NCBI RefSeq assembly: GCF_031877795.1
Contig: NC_133946.1
Coordinates: forward strand, 9,833,144 to 9,897,143
Source of the DNA: Strix aluco
Taxonomy: Eukaryota; Chordata; Aves; Strigiformes; Strigidae
Direction: 5' to 3'
DNA length: 64,000 nucleotides
Shown here: positions 1 to 32,000 of the stretch, one piece after another
Numbering within the stretch: the stretch's first letter is position 1
Layout of the letters: every line of letters begins with the position of its first letter
The notes under the pieces: generated by a model
Databases searched by the model: none
Told to the model about the DNA's origin: nothing
What the model saw: the letters and a program-made list of their open reading frames with translations, nothing else
Position numbers and translations under genes: made by a program

Positions 1-327
1 TGCATACTCCAGACTTACTATCCATGAGCAGAGGCTAACACAGAGTAGCACTGGGTGTCACCTCCCCAGTGGCAGCACAATGCTTACAAGCACAGGGGGA
101 AGGGAGGTCTATAAAAATGTATAGTACAACTACTGCTCTTAATCTTGGAAATGTTAGTCTCATTTTAGCATCAAAAATTAGAAGTAATTTGCTAATTCGT
201 ATGACATCCATCCAGTGTGGTTTTTTAACATGTGGAAGAAAGCCAAACCATTGTCAGAGATGAATGAGGGCAGGTGATGTGTAGAGAAACAGCACTACTT
301 ATCACTGACAGTACGTGATGGAGGTAT
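1..327 (-). other. Actin 3' untranslated region (partial)
   Basis: This stretch follows the actin stop codon (330-328). I see no AATAAA on the minus strand here, so the cleavage site probably lies beyond the left edge of the window. No other feature is visible. Confidence 0.6.
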
Positions 328-17685
<17,358 letters not shown>

Positions 17686-17710
17686 TGACATGATCTCACC
17701 TTCCATTACA

Positions 17711-17770
17711 TTTATATCAGCTCCTGGAATGGAGTTCACAGAATATCTACACGTGTCAAGCCATTTTTGG
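17711..17770 (-). promoter_or_regulatory. Actin promoter: TATA box, MCAT-like site, E-box and CArG box
   Basis: On the minus strand, going downstream: a perfect CArG box CCAAAAATGG (17770-17761), an E-box CACGTG (17755-17750), CATTCC (17731-17726) and TATAAA (17716-17711). CArG boxes bind SRF (serum response factor) and drive muscle actin genes, usually about 60-110 bp upstream of the start; here the distance to the predicted start is about 80 bp. CATTCC is the core of the MCAT motif bound by TEAD factors. A second CArG-like site with two mismatches, CCTTATAACA, lies upstream at 17987-17996. Confidence 0.7.
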
Positions 17771-19404
17771 AAACTTTTTTCTCCAGTTTGTGCTTATCAC
17801 AGTGACAGCACAAAAGCCTGGATAAATTAGGGCAGAATTTCTAACATCTCTGGATCCTTTCCCTCTTAAACTTGCCTCATGACAAGAGGGTTGTTTCCTC
17901 CCCTCAAGACAAAAATCCCTCACACTAAACGAGTAACATTGGAAGGATTTGTAGATCCACTGCTGTAGCTGGAAAGCATTCTGCTTCCTTATAACACAAT
18001 TAGCTAAGAATAGCTCATTATCATTCTGTTAACACCCATCTTCAAGCTGGAAAGGGAAAAGTCTTACCATGTGCAGTATTCCTGTTTCAACTGTACCTGG
18101 TGTGTGTTTATGTGGCACAAACACTGAAAATAGTTGATTTATCTCAGTACTCGGGTGACACCACAGCTGAAAACAGGGACTAAATCAGCAATCAGCCATT
18201 CAAAAGAGATGAGTCATTGCCATTTTACAAAAAAAAAAAAAAAAAGAGAAGATACCAATTATATTGGAATATATTGGATTTATATAGAAATTCAGACCTT
18301 GACTAGACTAAGAAATATTAAAGAACCATCAAAAGAAAAAAGTTTACAGGATTTACCTACGGTGGTAACTACGGCCAGCATTTCCTATTCCACATGACAA
18401 AAACAAGTGATGCAGAACATCAGATACAATTTGGTAAATGTTAACTCTGCAAACATAAATGCCAACCAATCCCTTTCTTACCTGTCACGCGACTGCGCTG
18501 CAGGCCTCGTAAACGAGAACCCTTGGACCTTAAGCAGGGAATTCACTAACATCTCTTCAAAGTCAACTTTGTTATCTGCCCATCAGTAAAACTGATGGAA
18601 TCCTTCCACTTCCACTCATTAGGCTTTTCTTTTCCCACAGGAGTTTTAGGATTTTAGTCCAGCAAAGAGGCAATCAAATGGCTACTCCTTTTTTTGTGAC
18701 TAAGTCTGCTCCTTTAGACTCAGCTTGTTTTGACTGCATCTTCATTTTATACAGATTTGAGCAGAAACGCAGAAAGAACAAACACCAACAACAACACAGG
18801 GTGTAAACCAGCTTCCAGTGGCCACAGTCTTCACAAATAAACTATTTTTTGACTCTGAGAAATAGTTGTGCAGTTCCTGAACACACTGTAACAAAACATG
18901 GATGCAAAACACAATACTCTGCTACACGTCAACAGAAAATGAATGCACATCCTGCTTCTTATCACGTTAGTTGAAAATGTGCCCTTTATTCGTTTGTACC
19001 TTGAAGCCCAAACATGTAAAATATTTAAGGTTGTCTCTTTATAAGCTTGAATTTCATGTGTTGAGCAGCTGAGTAACATTTTCCCCCAAAGACAGACAGT
19101 AACTAAACCCACCAAGAAGTGCAAGTGAATTAAAAATAAAAAACTCGAGAAAAGTTACAGAAATTGCACCTTTAAACAACAGTAAAGGAACAGAAGAAGT
19201 TGAAGACACTTCTTCATTTCATCTCAGTTCTGAATCTTTACTGAATCTTTAATCCTCGGCTTACCTCTTACCACATACATATCTGTGCACCTTGTCATAG
19301 CCGTTACAAACTGTATGGCCAAAGAACAACCTTCTTAATTCTTTTATTTTCAGCCAAAATCAAACAAACAAAAAAAAACCAAACCAAAAAAAAAAAGAAA
19401 TCAA
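17771..19404. other. Spacer between the two genes
   Basis: About 1.6 kb between the actin promoter and the giantin poly(A) site. It contains an A-run at 18229-18245 and otherwise no recognisable gene or repeat. The actin regulatory region probably extends into it. Confidence 0.6.
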
Positions 19405-20032
19405 AAATCCAGTAGTTCTTCCTTTATTGCACTCTATAAAACTTCTTGTTATAATCAAGAAGCCAATAAACAGTAATAGCTGAATATTCCTTTAAAATTT
19501 ATAGTTTAACTCTTAAAATAAAATTTGTATAGAAAAGATATAATTTACAACCCATTCAGTAGTAATCAATCATTATGTACTCACAAACGATATTAAATAA
19601 CTTGTATGCAGCAGTTTCTTTATAGGGCAGAGGGGAATATTTTCTCCTTAGCAAATATAATATTCCACTGTTAAAGAGCAATTCAAGTCAACTTTGGAGC
19701 AACTGTGATATACACAAATTTCTTTTAAGAAGCTCAAGATTGATGTAGTGTAACAAGAATATATACAACTGTGTCCAGTGCATAGCTTAACAGCAGCATG
19801 TGAAAAGTCTATTATCTTGAATTGGCACACCATTACCTACAGGGAAATAATTTACCCAGAAAACGCAGTGTATTCAGAGAACACCAGTGAGGCACAGTAA
19901 AACAACAAGATGTAGTGCCACTAGGTATGTGAGGAATAAATAACGGGATTTTGCTCTGGAGGTCAGCAGTTTAGAACAGTAAAGACTTCTCCCTCGAAGC
20001 CATCTTCGGAAGGAAAGGGCTCCTCCTTTCAT
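19405..20032 (-). CDS. GOLGB1: Giantin exon 29: residues 4812-4863, membrane anchor, stop and 3' UTR
   Basis: Coding part 20032-19874 (53 codons with TGA). It begins [20 protein letters not shown] and ends with a hydrophobic segment, [20 protein letters not shown], then VL-stop. This is the tail anchor that holds giantin in the Golgi membrane; human giantin ends in a comparable segment, CFTGHL. The 3' UTR runs about 470 nt to the poly(A) signal at 19428-19423. Acceptor AACCAG. Confidence 0.93.
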
Positions 20033-23000
20033 CTGGTTAGGAAACAAAAAACATCAAATAAGTAACCATGAATACAAATGAGAAGAATCTCCACTGTAAC
20101 TTAGATTCCTGAGGCACTATAAAACTTTTGCCCCTAATGCAGTAATGGATGCCACAGCACAGGCTCTAAGTATGAACGATTTACAGGCCAAAGAAAACAG
20201 AATTAATAAAAGGGGAGAGGAATGGATACAAGGTAGTTGTGTATTATGTAATTACATAGACATACTAGAGATGAAAATGCATAATTATATGCATACACAT
20301 TTTATTTATTGGCCACATGTGTAATATAAATACAATTACTCACATTTTAATTTGGAGATGTGTAAGGCATGCCATAGAACACATTACATAGCTGCCTGTA
20401 TTTGACTCACCATCCACAACCCAAACAGAAAGAAATTAAGGACATTTTTTCAGTAATTTCGTAGTAGCTTGCTACTCTACAGCCCACCCATCCTCATGAT
20501 AGCTAACACAATGAAAGAGTACTTTGCAGACAGCTTGTCAGAGACAAGGTGGATTAGAGGAGTAGCTGCCTCATGCCAGTGTTTGCATACAGAGGACAAC
20601 CCCAAACAAGTGACTGCCAGTCACTCAGAAGGGAAATCTGCACTTCCAGAATGAATGAAAAGTATAGCAGAGTGAAGACAGAAAAAAAGAAAGGGATAGC
20701 ACAAAGGAGATGAGATAATGAGCTGTGCAGTCTTCAATCTAGTCTGCAACTAGTATACAATTAGTATACAATTTGCACACCACTTTTAAGTAGCTTATAA
20801 TTCAGGGTTTTAAAAGCTTTCATTTACTTACCTTTCGCACAATAACGTGTTCACTAGGATTGATGATTAAGGCTTCCCTTTCCTCCTCGGTTTCCATGTG
20901 AACAGTGTATTCGCTAGGTACAGACCTGTAACTGCTTACTTCAAATCTAGAGAAAAATTATAGGGAGAAAATGGAGTACTGAATTACCTGGTCTTTTAAA
21001 GTACTGAATTCACATAAGAAGAATTATTTTGTATACTTACATTACCGGGGGAAGGTCCCCACAAAAAGCAGTAAGATTTAGTTTATGTTGCCAGGTCTTT
21101 TTCCGTCCCTATTTACAATCTACTCTCAAGGTGTTTCATTTATTCAGAATAATTCCCATCATCACCAGCTGATTGAATAGTGATTTTCAGATGATGGTGG
21201 TGATGGACACTGTATGTAGGCATATGGATAATGATATATTAAATCTAAACAGTGGCTTGGCTGTGCTAAAGCTGTTACATGTGAGATTTTTTTCTAACTT
21301 GGAAAAAAAGAAATACCACCAACTACCAAGACCAACATCCGAAGCAAGAAATTAAATTAAGAAAAAAAAAAGTTATCCCAAAGCCCATAACATTTTGTTG
21401 ATCCATAGTTAACTTAGCTTGTTAACAGAGTTACACATGCATTTGCATTGCTTCAGGTACTGTGGACTCACAGACAGGTTCTATTATTTGTTTGTTCTAT
21501 TTGTTCTATTATTTGCTCAGAAATCTAACACCCATAGGAAAACCTATCACTAATCTCACTAAAAATAAAAGGCAAACAAAAAATCTGACACTCCTTTTTC
21601 CAGTTCTGTAGTACACTCCACATTTACTCCAGGCATAGTGTAAATGAAAATCTCACCACTCATTCGGCCAAAGGGAAGCAGAAGCAAAAAAGGGCTCTGG
21701 CTCTCTGAACATGCAATTTATTTAGAAAACTAAATTTTACAGGCACTTTTTTGTGTCTGTCTTGTGTCTGTTTTACACTTCTCCTTCAAAAGAAAAGAAC
21801 CACATGTTTTACAGACAGGAGTATTTTACCTGTTACTTCGCTCCTCAGGGAGTCCAAGAGCCTCTTCTGCAGCTTCTCTCCTCCTCTTCTCTTCTGACAG
21901 TGTTTCTGTCAGCTGTGAGAGTGCCTGCTGCACCGAATCATACTGCTGCTCAGTCTCTGCAAGCCTGGGACAAAATGAAAGCTGAAATCAATATTTTACG
22001 TCCTTAAATAATTACTGTCTTGTTCTTTTTTATTAAGGAATGTTCTTTGTGATAAAGACTTCAGCACAGTAAGACTAAAGCATGACATGCTTTAGATTAG
22101 ATATTGAAATAAAGTCACCAGTAAGTATATATCTTTGCAAATCCAAACCACAAATATTACCAGATGATAACAGTTCAAGAATATCACTACAATTCATTTA
22201 ACCCACTGTAAATCCACTTCTTCCCCTTTTTTACCCCAAATGCCTTAGAGGGATAGAAAAGCATTATTTTCGCACTTACAACACACCCGGCAGGAAAACA
22301 ATATTGCTAATAGATCTCAGTCCTGACCTTTTTCTGAGTTCATTTAGCTCCATATTGTCCATTTCAACAACAATCGCAGATCTTTCCTGTGGCGCTCCAG
22401 GGGGAACTTCTGCTCTAGTTTCATCCTAGGAAATATTAAAGGGGAAGAAACCAGTCACCATTTCTCTAGTTGCTAAAAATCTTTATTTCAATTAAAGAAG
22501 CCATAAGCACCACAAAGCAGTGGAACAAACAACCCTTTGTGCCATTTAATCTTTTAATTTCTGGAGCTGCAATTTTCCAAACCTGTTTTCTAACAGAAAG
22601 TTGATGAAGAACGCTGCCTGTGTGTGCTGCAGGACTTGAAGGATACATGTACACTGCATAACACAGCAATCTCTCAATGTCTGAAGTGAAAGAAACACAT
22701 TATATATCCACACAGCAATATAGCACTGACTGGAGTTTCATAAGTAATGCACCTATCCATTTATTTTTTAGTTTACAGTTCTCCTTGTTTGTGTTTATTT
22801 CTGTTTATGGAAGAGTAAGGGTTGCTTTATATACGTATCCATATGATATTTTAGGGTATTACATTAATTGATTGTTACTGAATAATCAAGGCTGTAGAGG
22901 AAAACTATTTTAAAAAAGAAGAGATCACAAAGGAGTAAGTTTACAGATGTGTATAAGGGGTTGGCAAAGGGTACTGAAATGCTGAACTGGTGATACAGAC

Positions 23001-26000
23001 CTCACTTCTGAAAATATTACTCAAACACCTTGCAAAATTATTTATGATCAATGCGAAATTATCACTAAACTTTGCTGATCCAGTGATTAGTGATCATTCA
23101 ATTATTTCTGCCAGCTGTAGACCAGTTCAAAAAAAGATTATACTTCAAAACAACAGAAAGCAGCATGTATAAACAGCTTCCTTAAATGAAAAGCAACATA
23201 AAAACAGCATTACAACAATAAAGACAGTTATCTTCAGCACACCATGGGCTAACAGAAGTTCTGAATCAGTACAACAAAAAGTATTTACTTCATTTTTAGC
23301 CTGAAAACCAGAAAAGCATAAGCACAGAATTAAAAAAAAACCTAAAAATATTTCCATATATCTGTTTACCTGAACAGTGCCTTGGAAAGTTGTCACTTGC
23401 ATTGTCTGATATTCTCTCTCCAGCCTTAAATAACGATTTTGCAAGTCAGTGTAACGAAGCTGATTATCCCTTAGAGTCTGGGAAAGGGTCTTCAACTGAG
23501 CAGACAAGACAGCATTCTCTTCTGCTGACTGCACAACCTGAAAGAAATTAACATTTAAATAAATAAAAATTAGGAATTATCTCCTGCAGGAAATTAGTAG
23601 AGAGTTGAGACCTGCTGTTGAAAGCAACTGAGCACGTCTCAAAATTGCATCAACTTTTTGGCAAGGTCAGTGTTTGGTAAGGTTTAACTAGTTGTTTTAT
23701 GAGCAGTGGAAATAAGAAAACCTGAATAGTGACCTCCCCTGTCATCAACATGCCCAAACCAGAAACTCAGGGGTTTAAACCCTAATGCCTTCCTCCCCAT
23801 GTTTGCTATGATATCACCACCTGGCAAAAGAGAGCACTTCAGGACAATGCATGTAGCCAAATAAGCCTGGTAGTATAAACATGTTCACCAGGCAGTCCAG
23901 GAATGCTCAGCAGTCAAGTTTTCATCTTTCCAAAAAACAGACCATAATTTGGGTCCCTACCTGTTACCCAAACCTCATCTTCATTTGTAGGAGCTTGAGA
24001 TTTCTACATGTTTCAAAGTTTGGTTAAAATTGTTATCAGGTTTATAAAACGTTTGAGTGAAGGAGTGAAAACAGACATAATGACAAATGAAAGGTAACAT
24101 CAACCTAATTTATTTCCAATATTGGGCCACACAAAGAGAGATAAAAGTTAAGGGAATTTCCAAGAACATTTACAAACTTTTGTGAACAAAACTGAACATA
24201 CACATGTGTGTGCAGACACACACACTCTTACCGTCTTAACAGCCACAAAAGTGTTCATCAGGAACTTGTAAGGAAACATTTTTGAGGTATTTAAAATTTG
24301 GTATATGATAGCTAAAATCTTTTTCCAGTTAAGAGAGGCAACTGCCTCTGTCTATAACGAAAAATATTTTGAATAGAAGTTCAGAAGTGCCCCATCAATC
24401 TCTTCAGAATGCAGATTCTAATAAACCTTTCTCAGCCAAATAACAAGCCAGGAAAGCCCAACAAAGGTAATACCGACATTTAGTTTGCAATTTTTACTCT
24501 GAGCCAACAAGGGTTGTTTTGAAGAATCTAAGTTTTAAAGCAAACTAACTTCCTATCATAGAAGACACCACCAATTTAGCAATATTTCTGTGTTGATATC
24601 AGCTCAGATTCACATGAGCTATTCAGCATCAGAGCTGTTGTTCTAAGTTACCTTTGAATTCATCTGCTGAAAATGCAGATCCTTCTGGTGCATCTCCTGA
24701 AGACAGCGCTGCAGTTCATTCTGAAGCTGATTCTTCTCAGCTAAGACATGTTTGATTTCCTCTGGTGTATCTGCACTTCCAGCGAGGGAGGCAGTTTCTA
24801 AAACCTTGAAAAGTATTAGCATATTCAGGGTAAATGGTACAGGAGTCTTCTAAATAATATACAACTCTAACACTAAATATACATATGGACTACATAATAA
24901 TTTCCTTTTCACAAGATCATTTCCTTGTCACAATACCACATCTGCAAGAGACTTTATATTAAAAAATCTACTTGGTGTTTTCAACCTAAATACTTCAATT
25001 AAAAAAAAAAAATACCATGAAAATGCAACCCAACATAATTTTTAATTTGCAAATCGTGTGAAGCACACGAAAAAAGAAAAAAAAAAAACAAAACAGAAAA
25101 AGCCAGATGAACCTTTCAAAAATTATTTTCAAACTAATAGTACATGGTATTCATGACTTGTAGAAGAACAGCTATTTTGTAAATATGAATTTAAAGCTGA
25201 AAGTACAATTTAGGAAAAAAAAGCACCCAACTTTATCACTGATTCACAGCTTTGGCCTCCTTTAGCTCTGGCAGGTCAACATTTTTATGCTAATCACCAA
25301 TAATGGAGGGAAGTGTGCCATCCCTCATGGTTTATGGAATCTATTTTCCTATACAATTACAAAATAAAGACTTCTACCACATATTTCATAACCCAACAGA
25401 CATTACTGTTCAATAGCTTTTATTTGTGATTTTAATCACAGAAAATGAACAGCATACGAGACATAAACTTGACCAATTAAAATGTTGGTTTTAATGAAAT
25501 TAAAAGGAATACAGTTTACTTCCTTTGGCAGAAAAAAGGAAAATAAGAGTATTATTCTAAAATAACACTTTCCTTGAACCTTTAATGATAGTCTACAGAA
25601 GTAGACAGCAATTGCCAGACTGGGTCTCAGCTGCTGCCTTTCTAAATCTAGTATTTTGTTCCCGGCAAAAGCCAACTCCAGCTGCTGCAGGGGAATGGCA
25701 AGAACACTTCCATTAGGCACATCTCTCCCTTCTTCCCCCAATTAGGTCCCACTCTAATCTGCAGTAACTAGAGATTGATTTAGGCTCTGAAGAATGAACT
25801 TTATTAGATCTTTAAAATTATTTAGCATCAAGTATACAAATTCTGAAAACTGTTGTCAATGTAAACTACCAAGTTCTTTTCTGATCCTCTTAAAAACTGT
25901 GTCCCTGAAAATAGGTTGCAGCTATATTCAAAAAAATGTTCACATTACCTGAAAAAGCACATCCGTTTACTAATTCTGTAGTTGTGACCAAGCATCCCCT

Positions 26001-29000
26001 ATTCTGGGTTTACAAGAACTGAGAGCGTAGATTCTCATTTTACTTACGCCCCACAATACTATTAGGTTGGGTATTTTTCCTCTATTTCTTTTTTAATGTA
26101 AACAATCCCAATCTTTTCTGAATTTTCTTCTTAGAAGCTTTTCTGTACCATGCTTTCCACCTCCCTCTTTTGAAACTTCTTTTTTTAATCACAATGCAGT
26201 ACTTCCGTGAAGCTGAGGTGTACTACAAATTATTTACACCGAAGAATTATGTTTTCTGTGCCACTTCTTCTACCAATAAATACAAAGACAATAAATACAT
26301 TGCTGGCCTCCCACAAGTAGTAGTACAGCATCCTATTCTCTTCTGAACAAGTGTGCTACAGTAACAAGTAACAATGCTGGTGTATAATAGCGTGAACAGT
26401 AAGAGACTCATTGATAGATACAAAATTGGCACAAGAAGCCAGAATTATATTCCCAGTTACAGACATGTTTCATCTCAGCTACTACATGAGAAGAATTTCT
26501 CCTTGAGTTGCCTGAAAGTTCCCTATCCTCTGCTTGATTTGAAAGAATTAACTGAGAAAGTTAACTGGAAATTGCACTAGCTCTTTTTTCCCCCCTTTCC
26601 AATACGTGTCTCTCCTTGTCAGCACCCAGCCTGCTGCTGAACCATGTTTGAACCTTTTTTTTTTTTTTTTTTAACTTCTTCATACTACATTCTGCAACAA
26701 GCAAATAACTTACAATGTAACCACAGCAAAATTTTACTCCTTTTTGACTAAGAATCAGTAACCATTATTGGTTCTTGACCTTCACTTTTCGCTTCACAAC
26801 CATTTCATTTCTTTACGAAGATGCTTTCCAAGTTTTTATCCATTAAAATACACACCAGTGAGTCTTGTCTGTTATTTTATCAACATATGAGAAACTCATG
26901 ATTTTTCTTTGTTTAAAAGAAGTTGATCAATATATCAGACTCCATTAAAAAGTGGTTTTAATAATTGCAACTCATTTGCTTGGAACAGTTGTAACTTGCT
27001 GGTTTGAGCCCAGGCAACACTGCCATACAGGTAAGGCCCTCATCAGCTGTCCATACTTCACCATCATACGTTGCACAGCTCTCTCTTGGGAAGCAGGCAG
27101 CAAATTTAATACAATAAACTGAGGGAAGGAGATTCGTGCCTCCTGCCACATTTCGTTGGTTTACCTTGAGCGGGTAACTGCTGCCAGCAGAGACCGATTT
27201 CTTCACAATCACATCTTGTTGCAGCTTCTGTAGTTCTTCAATCTGTCGGTCTTTCTCAGCAACTGTGATCTGATATTGATTTTGCAGTGCCTGGGACTCT
27301 GAGAGGAGGAGGTTTTTTTCCATTCTGAACATAAAATATTAGACTAGATGTTAAATGATGATATACTACATACAAGTCAATGAAAAGGATAAAGCTGTAC
27401 TTACTGTTATTTCTGAAATAAATAATGGTATTTTTTGAACAGTTATATGCAAATATGGAGCACTGTATGAACATTCTCAATACATCAGTTTAAAGACATC
27501 TGCTAAAAAAAAATAAATCAGAAAATAAAGCCTGGAAAGTGATATCATCACATTTGCTTCAGAGACGAGAGAAGTTCATTGGCTGTAAAAATACCAACAC
27601 CTGTTTTTGACATAGCGCTTAGGGATATGGTGTAGTTGGAAACTGTCAGTGTGAGGTTAATGGTTGGACTGGATGATCTACAAGGTCTTTTCCAACCTTG
27701 ATGATTCTGTGATTAAGACAATAAATACTTCAGCTGCCTAACGAATAAGGTTGTGTAGCAAAGCAACGCCAGGTTGCAGTTGTGTAGGTCTACCCCACTG
27801 CAAGTACTCAAGTTTGAAAAGGAATACTCTAAGCAAAGAAGACTAAAATAAACAAACAAACCACATCTCCAGAAACTGATATCATACACTGGCAATATCA
27901 CAAAGGGCATAAAAGTAATTTAAACCCTTTTGAATTCAATTTAATATGTTCTTAAAGTTTGGAGAAAAAAAATGGTTAAGTCTATAAGTTAGAATGAGGT
28001 TTGAATATTTCATGCTAACTTGCTCGCATTTGCAAAGATAAATGTGATGCTGGCCTTTTGATCTACACCCCCTACCCCAAAATCTGCTAGTATAAAACAG
28101 GTATTATCTTACACAGACTTTAATTAAAGAGCTAGAAATTGCACTACGGACAATAAAATGTAGTAAGGCACTAGGATACTGCCTACCAGCCTCAAATTGA
28201 AACAAAATTATCTTCACTGAACTGACCATAGCATGCTTTCGCACCTCAATCATCTGCACAAGTTTAAAAGCTTGAACAAGAACAGCAAAGATGATCAAAT
28301 CTTGATCTGCCTCCACTGAGCCACTTAAAAAAGCCTACGGCCTTCTTTGAAGCAGGCCTTACACGGCGTACACAGAATTAGGCCCAAGGTGTCACATTAT
28401 TCATTTGCCACAGATGATGCAAGATGTGAACAGTGCTGAAGTGGACCCGAATCTACAAAAATAATGCTCAACTGTAAAATGAATTTAATTTTGAGTATGT
28501 TGTTGGGCCAAATATGCAACACCTCAGACATCTTTTTTAAAAAAAGAGATTTTGGGGGAAATATTCAGCCATATCAACCATTACTCTAAGAAAGAGAATA
28601 TGATACCAAGCATTGAAATAAGATTCTTAAACTGTAGCTCCATAATCCAAGTCACCAACAGAACCAAAAACATTCATTTAAGACTGTTACATAAACCAAG
28701 AGACCGTTACATAAAGATACAAGGATAACCACGAACAAAGATAACCCTGTGAAAGTTGATTTCACACATTACAGAAATATTCTTATCTTACTTCCTGCTA
28801 AACTATACGTAATTTTGGTTTTGTGTCAGTTTATGTCAGGCTTTGAAGTCACTGAAGAATTCCGGACAAGAGCCCACACATACTTCTTAATTTTAACATT
28901 TATACCTTAATCCAGCAAGCTCATTCTGGTATGATGCAATCTCTCTCTCAGTTTCTGCTTGGAAGGTTTTTGTTTGATGCAATGCCCTCTCCAAATCATC

Positions 29001-32000
29001 AACTTTGGTCTTCAGTTTTGATATTTCAACAGCTGCAATGCTGGCTCCTTCTTTAGCCTATGTTTAATAAACATGAACAGTGAACTGGAATGAAAACTAT
29101 ACAGTTGAAGTTTTATTAGTGCTAGAATTCTAACTATAGAATAATGTTTTTTCCCCATTTGCTCCTGTTTAACAGAACAATTACCTAAACTCCCCAAACG
29201 GTAAGCATACCTTCTCTAGTCACACAATGTTTTGTTAGCACTCACATAATTTACAAAGTTAAACTTCAGAATCCATGACGTCTCTAAGCATTTTCTCCGT
29301 GAAGAAAAAAATTACAGAGTGATGTTGCTAATTAAGACTTACCAATCTTTCCCTATTGTTCTGAGGTGTATCCAAATTACTTTTAAAAGAATTTATCTCA
29401 CTGATGCTGTTGCAACCAACGGGAAATGAAGCTGTGCCCCGTTTTGTTTCAGAAGTTACCTTCTGATTGCCGAGTTCCTGGAGCAATTTGTCTCGGTCAT
29501 CCTGAAGACTGGCCATAGCCTTGGAAAACGCTTCAATCTGGTGAACATAATTCCCACACTCAGATGAGAGCCTGCTCACCTCCATTTCTCGACTGACTAA
29601 CGCCCTACAGAGATTTTCAATTTGATCAGCAATCTGATCAAGTGTAACCTTATCTGCAGCATCAAAAATGGCCCCATTCAGAAGAGAGTTTTCTTTGAGC
29701 ATGCTGATAAGATGCAATTTAAAGCCATCCATTTCAGCTTCAAGTTCGTCTCCTTTCTTTTTTTCAGTCTTGAGTTCGGATGTGTATTTGCTCTGAAGTA
29801 CCTTTAAGTCCTCTATTATCCTATCCCTGTCATTTTGCAGAGCAGTCATTGCTTTCCCAAAGGCCTCATTTTGGGACCTCAGCTCACTATTTTGAGACTG
29901 AACTTCTAATATCATCTTCTCTGCAAAAGCATCAGGTTCATCTCCATGTTCCAGTGTCAAATGCGTCTTACTGTATTCCTCATCCTTAATATTTCTGTCT
30001 CCTGATTTCTGGAGTTCTTGAATCTTCTTCTGAAGATTTTCTCCATAGTGTCCATTTGATACACATTCTTTTTTCTGAACACTGTCAATAGTTAGCAGTT
30101 TCTCTCCAGACTCAGAAACAAGTTTCTCTTTGTTTAAGGATGCAATTAAAGACTCTAAATCATTTACTTTACACACTAACTTTTTATTTTCATGTTCCAA
30201 AGATACAGCAGTATCATTCTGCAGTTCATGGGCAAGTTGTATTTCTTTTATTTGTTTTTGAAGATCATATTTCTCTTGTTCAAGGCTTTTAATACAATCC
30301 AATTTCTGCTTAACTAAGTCTTTCAGCTGATGGTCTTTCAGAGATAAAACTTGGTTAAGGTCTTCCCTATACTTTATCAGCTGTGCACTTAGCATTGCAT
30401 TTTCAGAATGAAGATCATCTATCTGATTGAGAAGTATCCTCAATTCTTGTTTCAAAGCATTATTCTCACTTGCATTGCCAACTATGAGACTGTCCCGCTG
30501 ATTTAAGACATTTTGGTGAAGATGTTCCAGCTCTTTGTATTTAGAAAAAAGATCATCCCGATCATTCTGAAGAGATGACATTGATTTTTTAAAGGCATCT
30601 ATTTCACTGGCAATTGCAGCCTTATCTTGACCTGCTTTGTCTGCTTTCATCTGGAGATTTCTCAGTTCATTTTCCATCCTCTGACAGGACTCCTCAGACT
30701 GTTGTCTCTCTATCTGCAAAGACCTTAACTGTAGTTCATACTCTTTGATTTGTTTTCTATGTTGAGTCTGTACCTGAATCAGATAATCAGAAATTTCATC
30801 ACCTTTTGAAGAAATGAGTAAGGAAATTTCTTTGTCTTTATTATTTAGCATGACCTTCATTTGCTCAGAAATGGTAATCTGCTTTTGCAATTCAGCATTA
30901 ATTTTTTCCTTCTCAGCTAGAAGCTGTTGCAATTCTTGTCCCTGTCTTGTAAAATTACTTTCCAGAGCTTTTATCTCTCTTCCTGCACTTTTACTATTCT
31001 CTATGAGATGATTAAGGGAATTATTTTCTTTAAGGAGTGCTTGCAAAGCTTCTTCTTTGGACTGAAGAACACTCTCCAATTCTTGCTGCCTGTTAAAAAA
31101 ATACGTATTCTCTTCCTTTATTCTGCAGAGCTCTTCATAGCGTAGTGTATCAACAGACTTTTGCCTCAAATACAGTTCATCCTTTGTTTCCTCTACCACA
31201 GAATATTTGATATTCAGTTCTTGAATCTGAGTAATTTTGTCTTTCAATTCATCTTGTAAAGACATTATTCTTTTATTACCATCTTCTATTTGTTTCTCTT
31301 TATTTTGGATGACCTCTTTGAACTGCACTTCCCAGGTTTTCATTTCAGTGATTACCCTGTCCCGGTCATCCTGAAGAGAGGATACACACTTTGTAAAAGC
31401 AGCTAATTGTGCCAAAGCTGCATTCAAATCCGCTTGAAGCTTCTTGTTTTGAGAGTCCTTAATGCTAACTTCCTCTCGCAAACCATGAATGTCACTAATT
31501 GCCCTATCTTTTTCTCTCTCAAGGGCACCGTGTCTTTCCTCTAGGTTCAAAAATTCTCTTTTGTGAACCAGTTTTAACTGCTGCAGATTAAATTCCAATT
31601 CTCTCTCATATTCTCTCTTTTGAATTTGTAGTTCCTCTTCTTTCTTTTTAAGTTCTTTTCTCCAATTTAGATTCTCATCTGTAAGCCTGTCCACTTCGTT
31701 CTTTGACTGATCCAGCAAGTTCATCTGTGAAGAAAGCTTTCCTTTAAGAAGATATATTTCTTCATTTGACTTCGCAAGCTTTTCTGATGTATTACTTAAG
31801 TCCTTTTCAAATTTTTCACTTTTTGACTGTGACAGTTTCACAGATCTTTCCAAATCCAGGATCAGCTCCTGGAACTTTATAGAATCCTTTTGCAAATGGT
31901 TGATCTCCTGCTGTTTCTCCTTTAAGAGTTCCTGCAATTCTTTTGTTTTGTTTTTACTTCCATTATTATCCCTCTGAGCACTTTTCACTTTCTCCTCAAA

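Noticed and set aside
26958..27164. Open frame running on past exon 23 (VNQRNVAGG...)
   Set aside because: Intron read-through after a good donor AAG|GTAAAC. The join to exon 24 keeps the giantin similarity.
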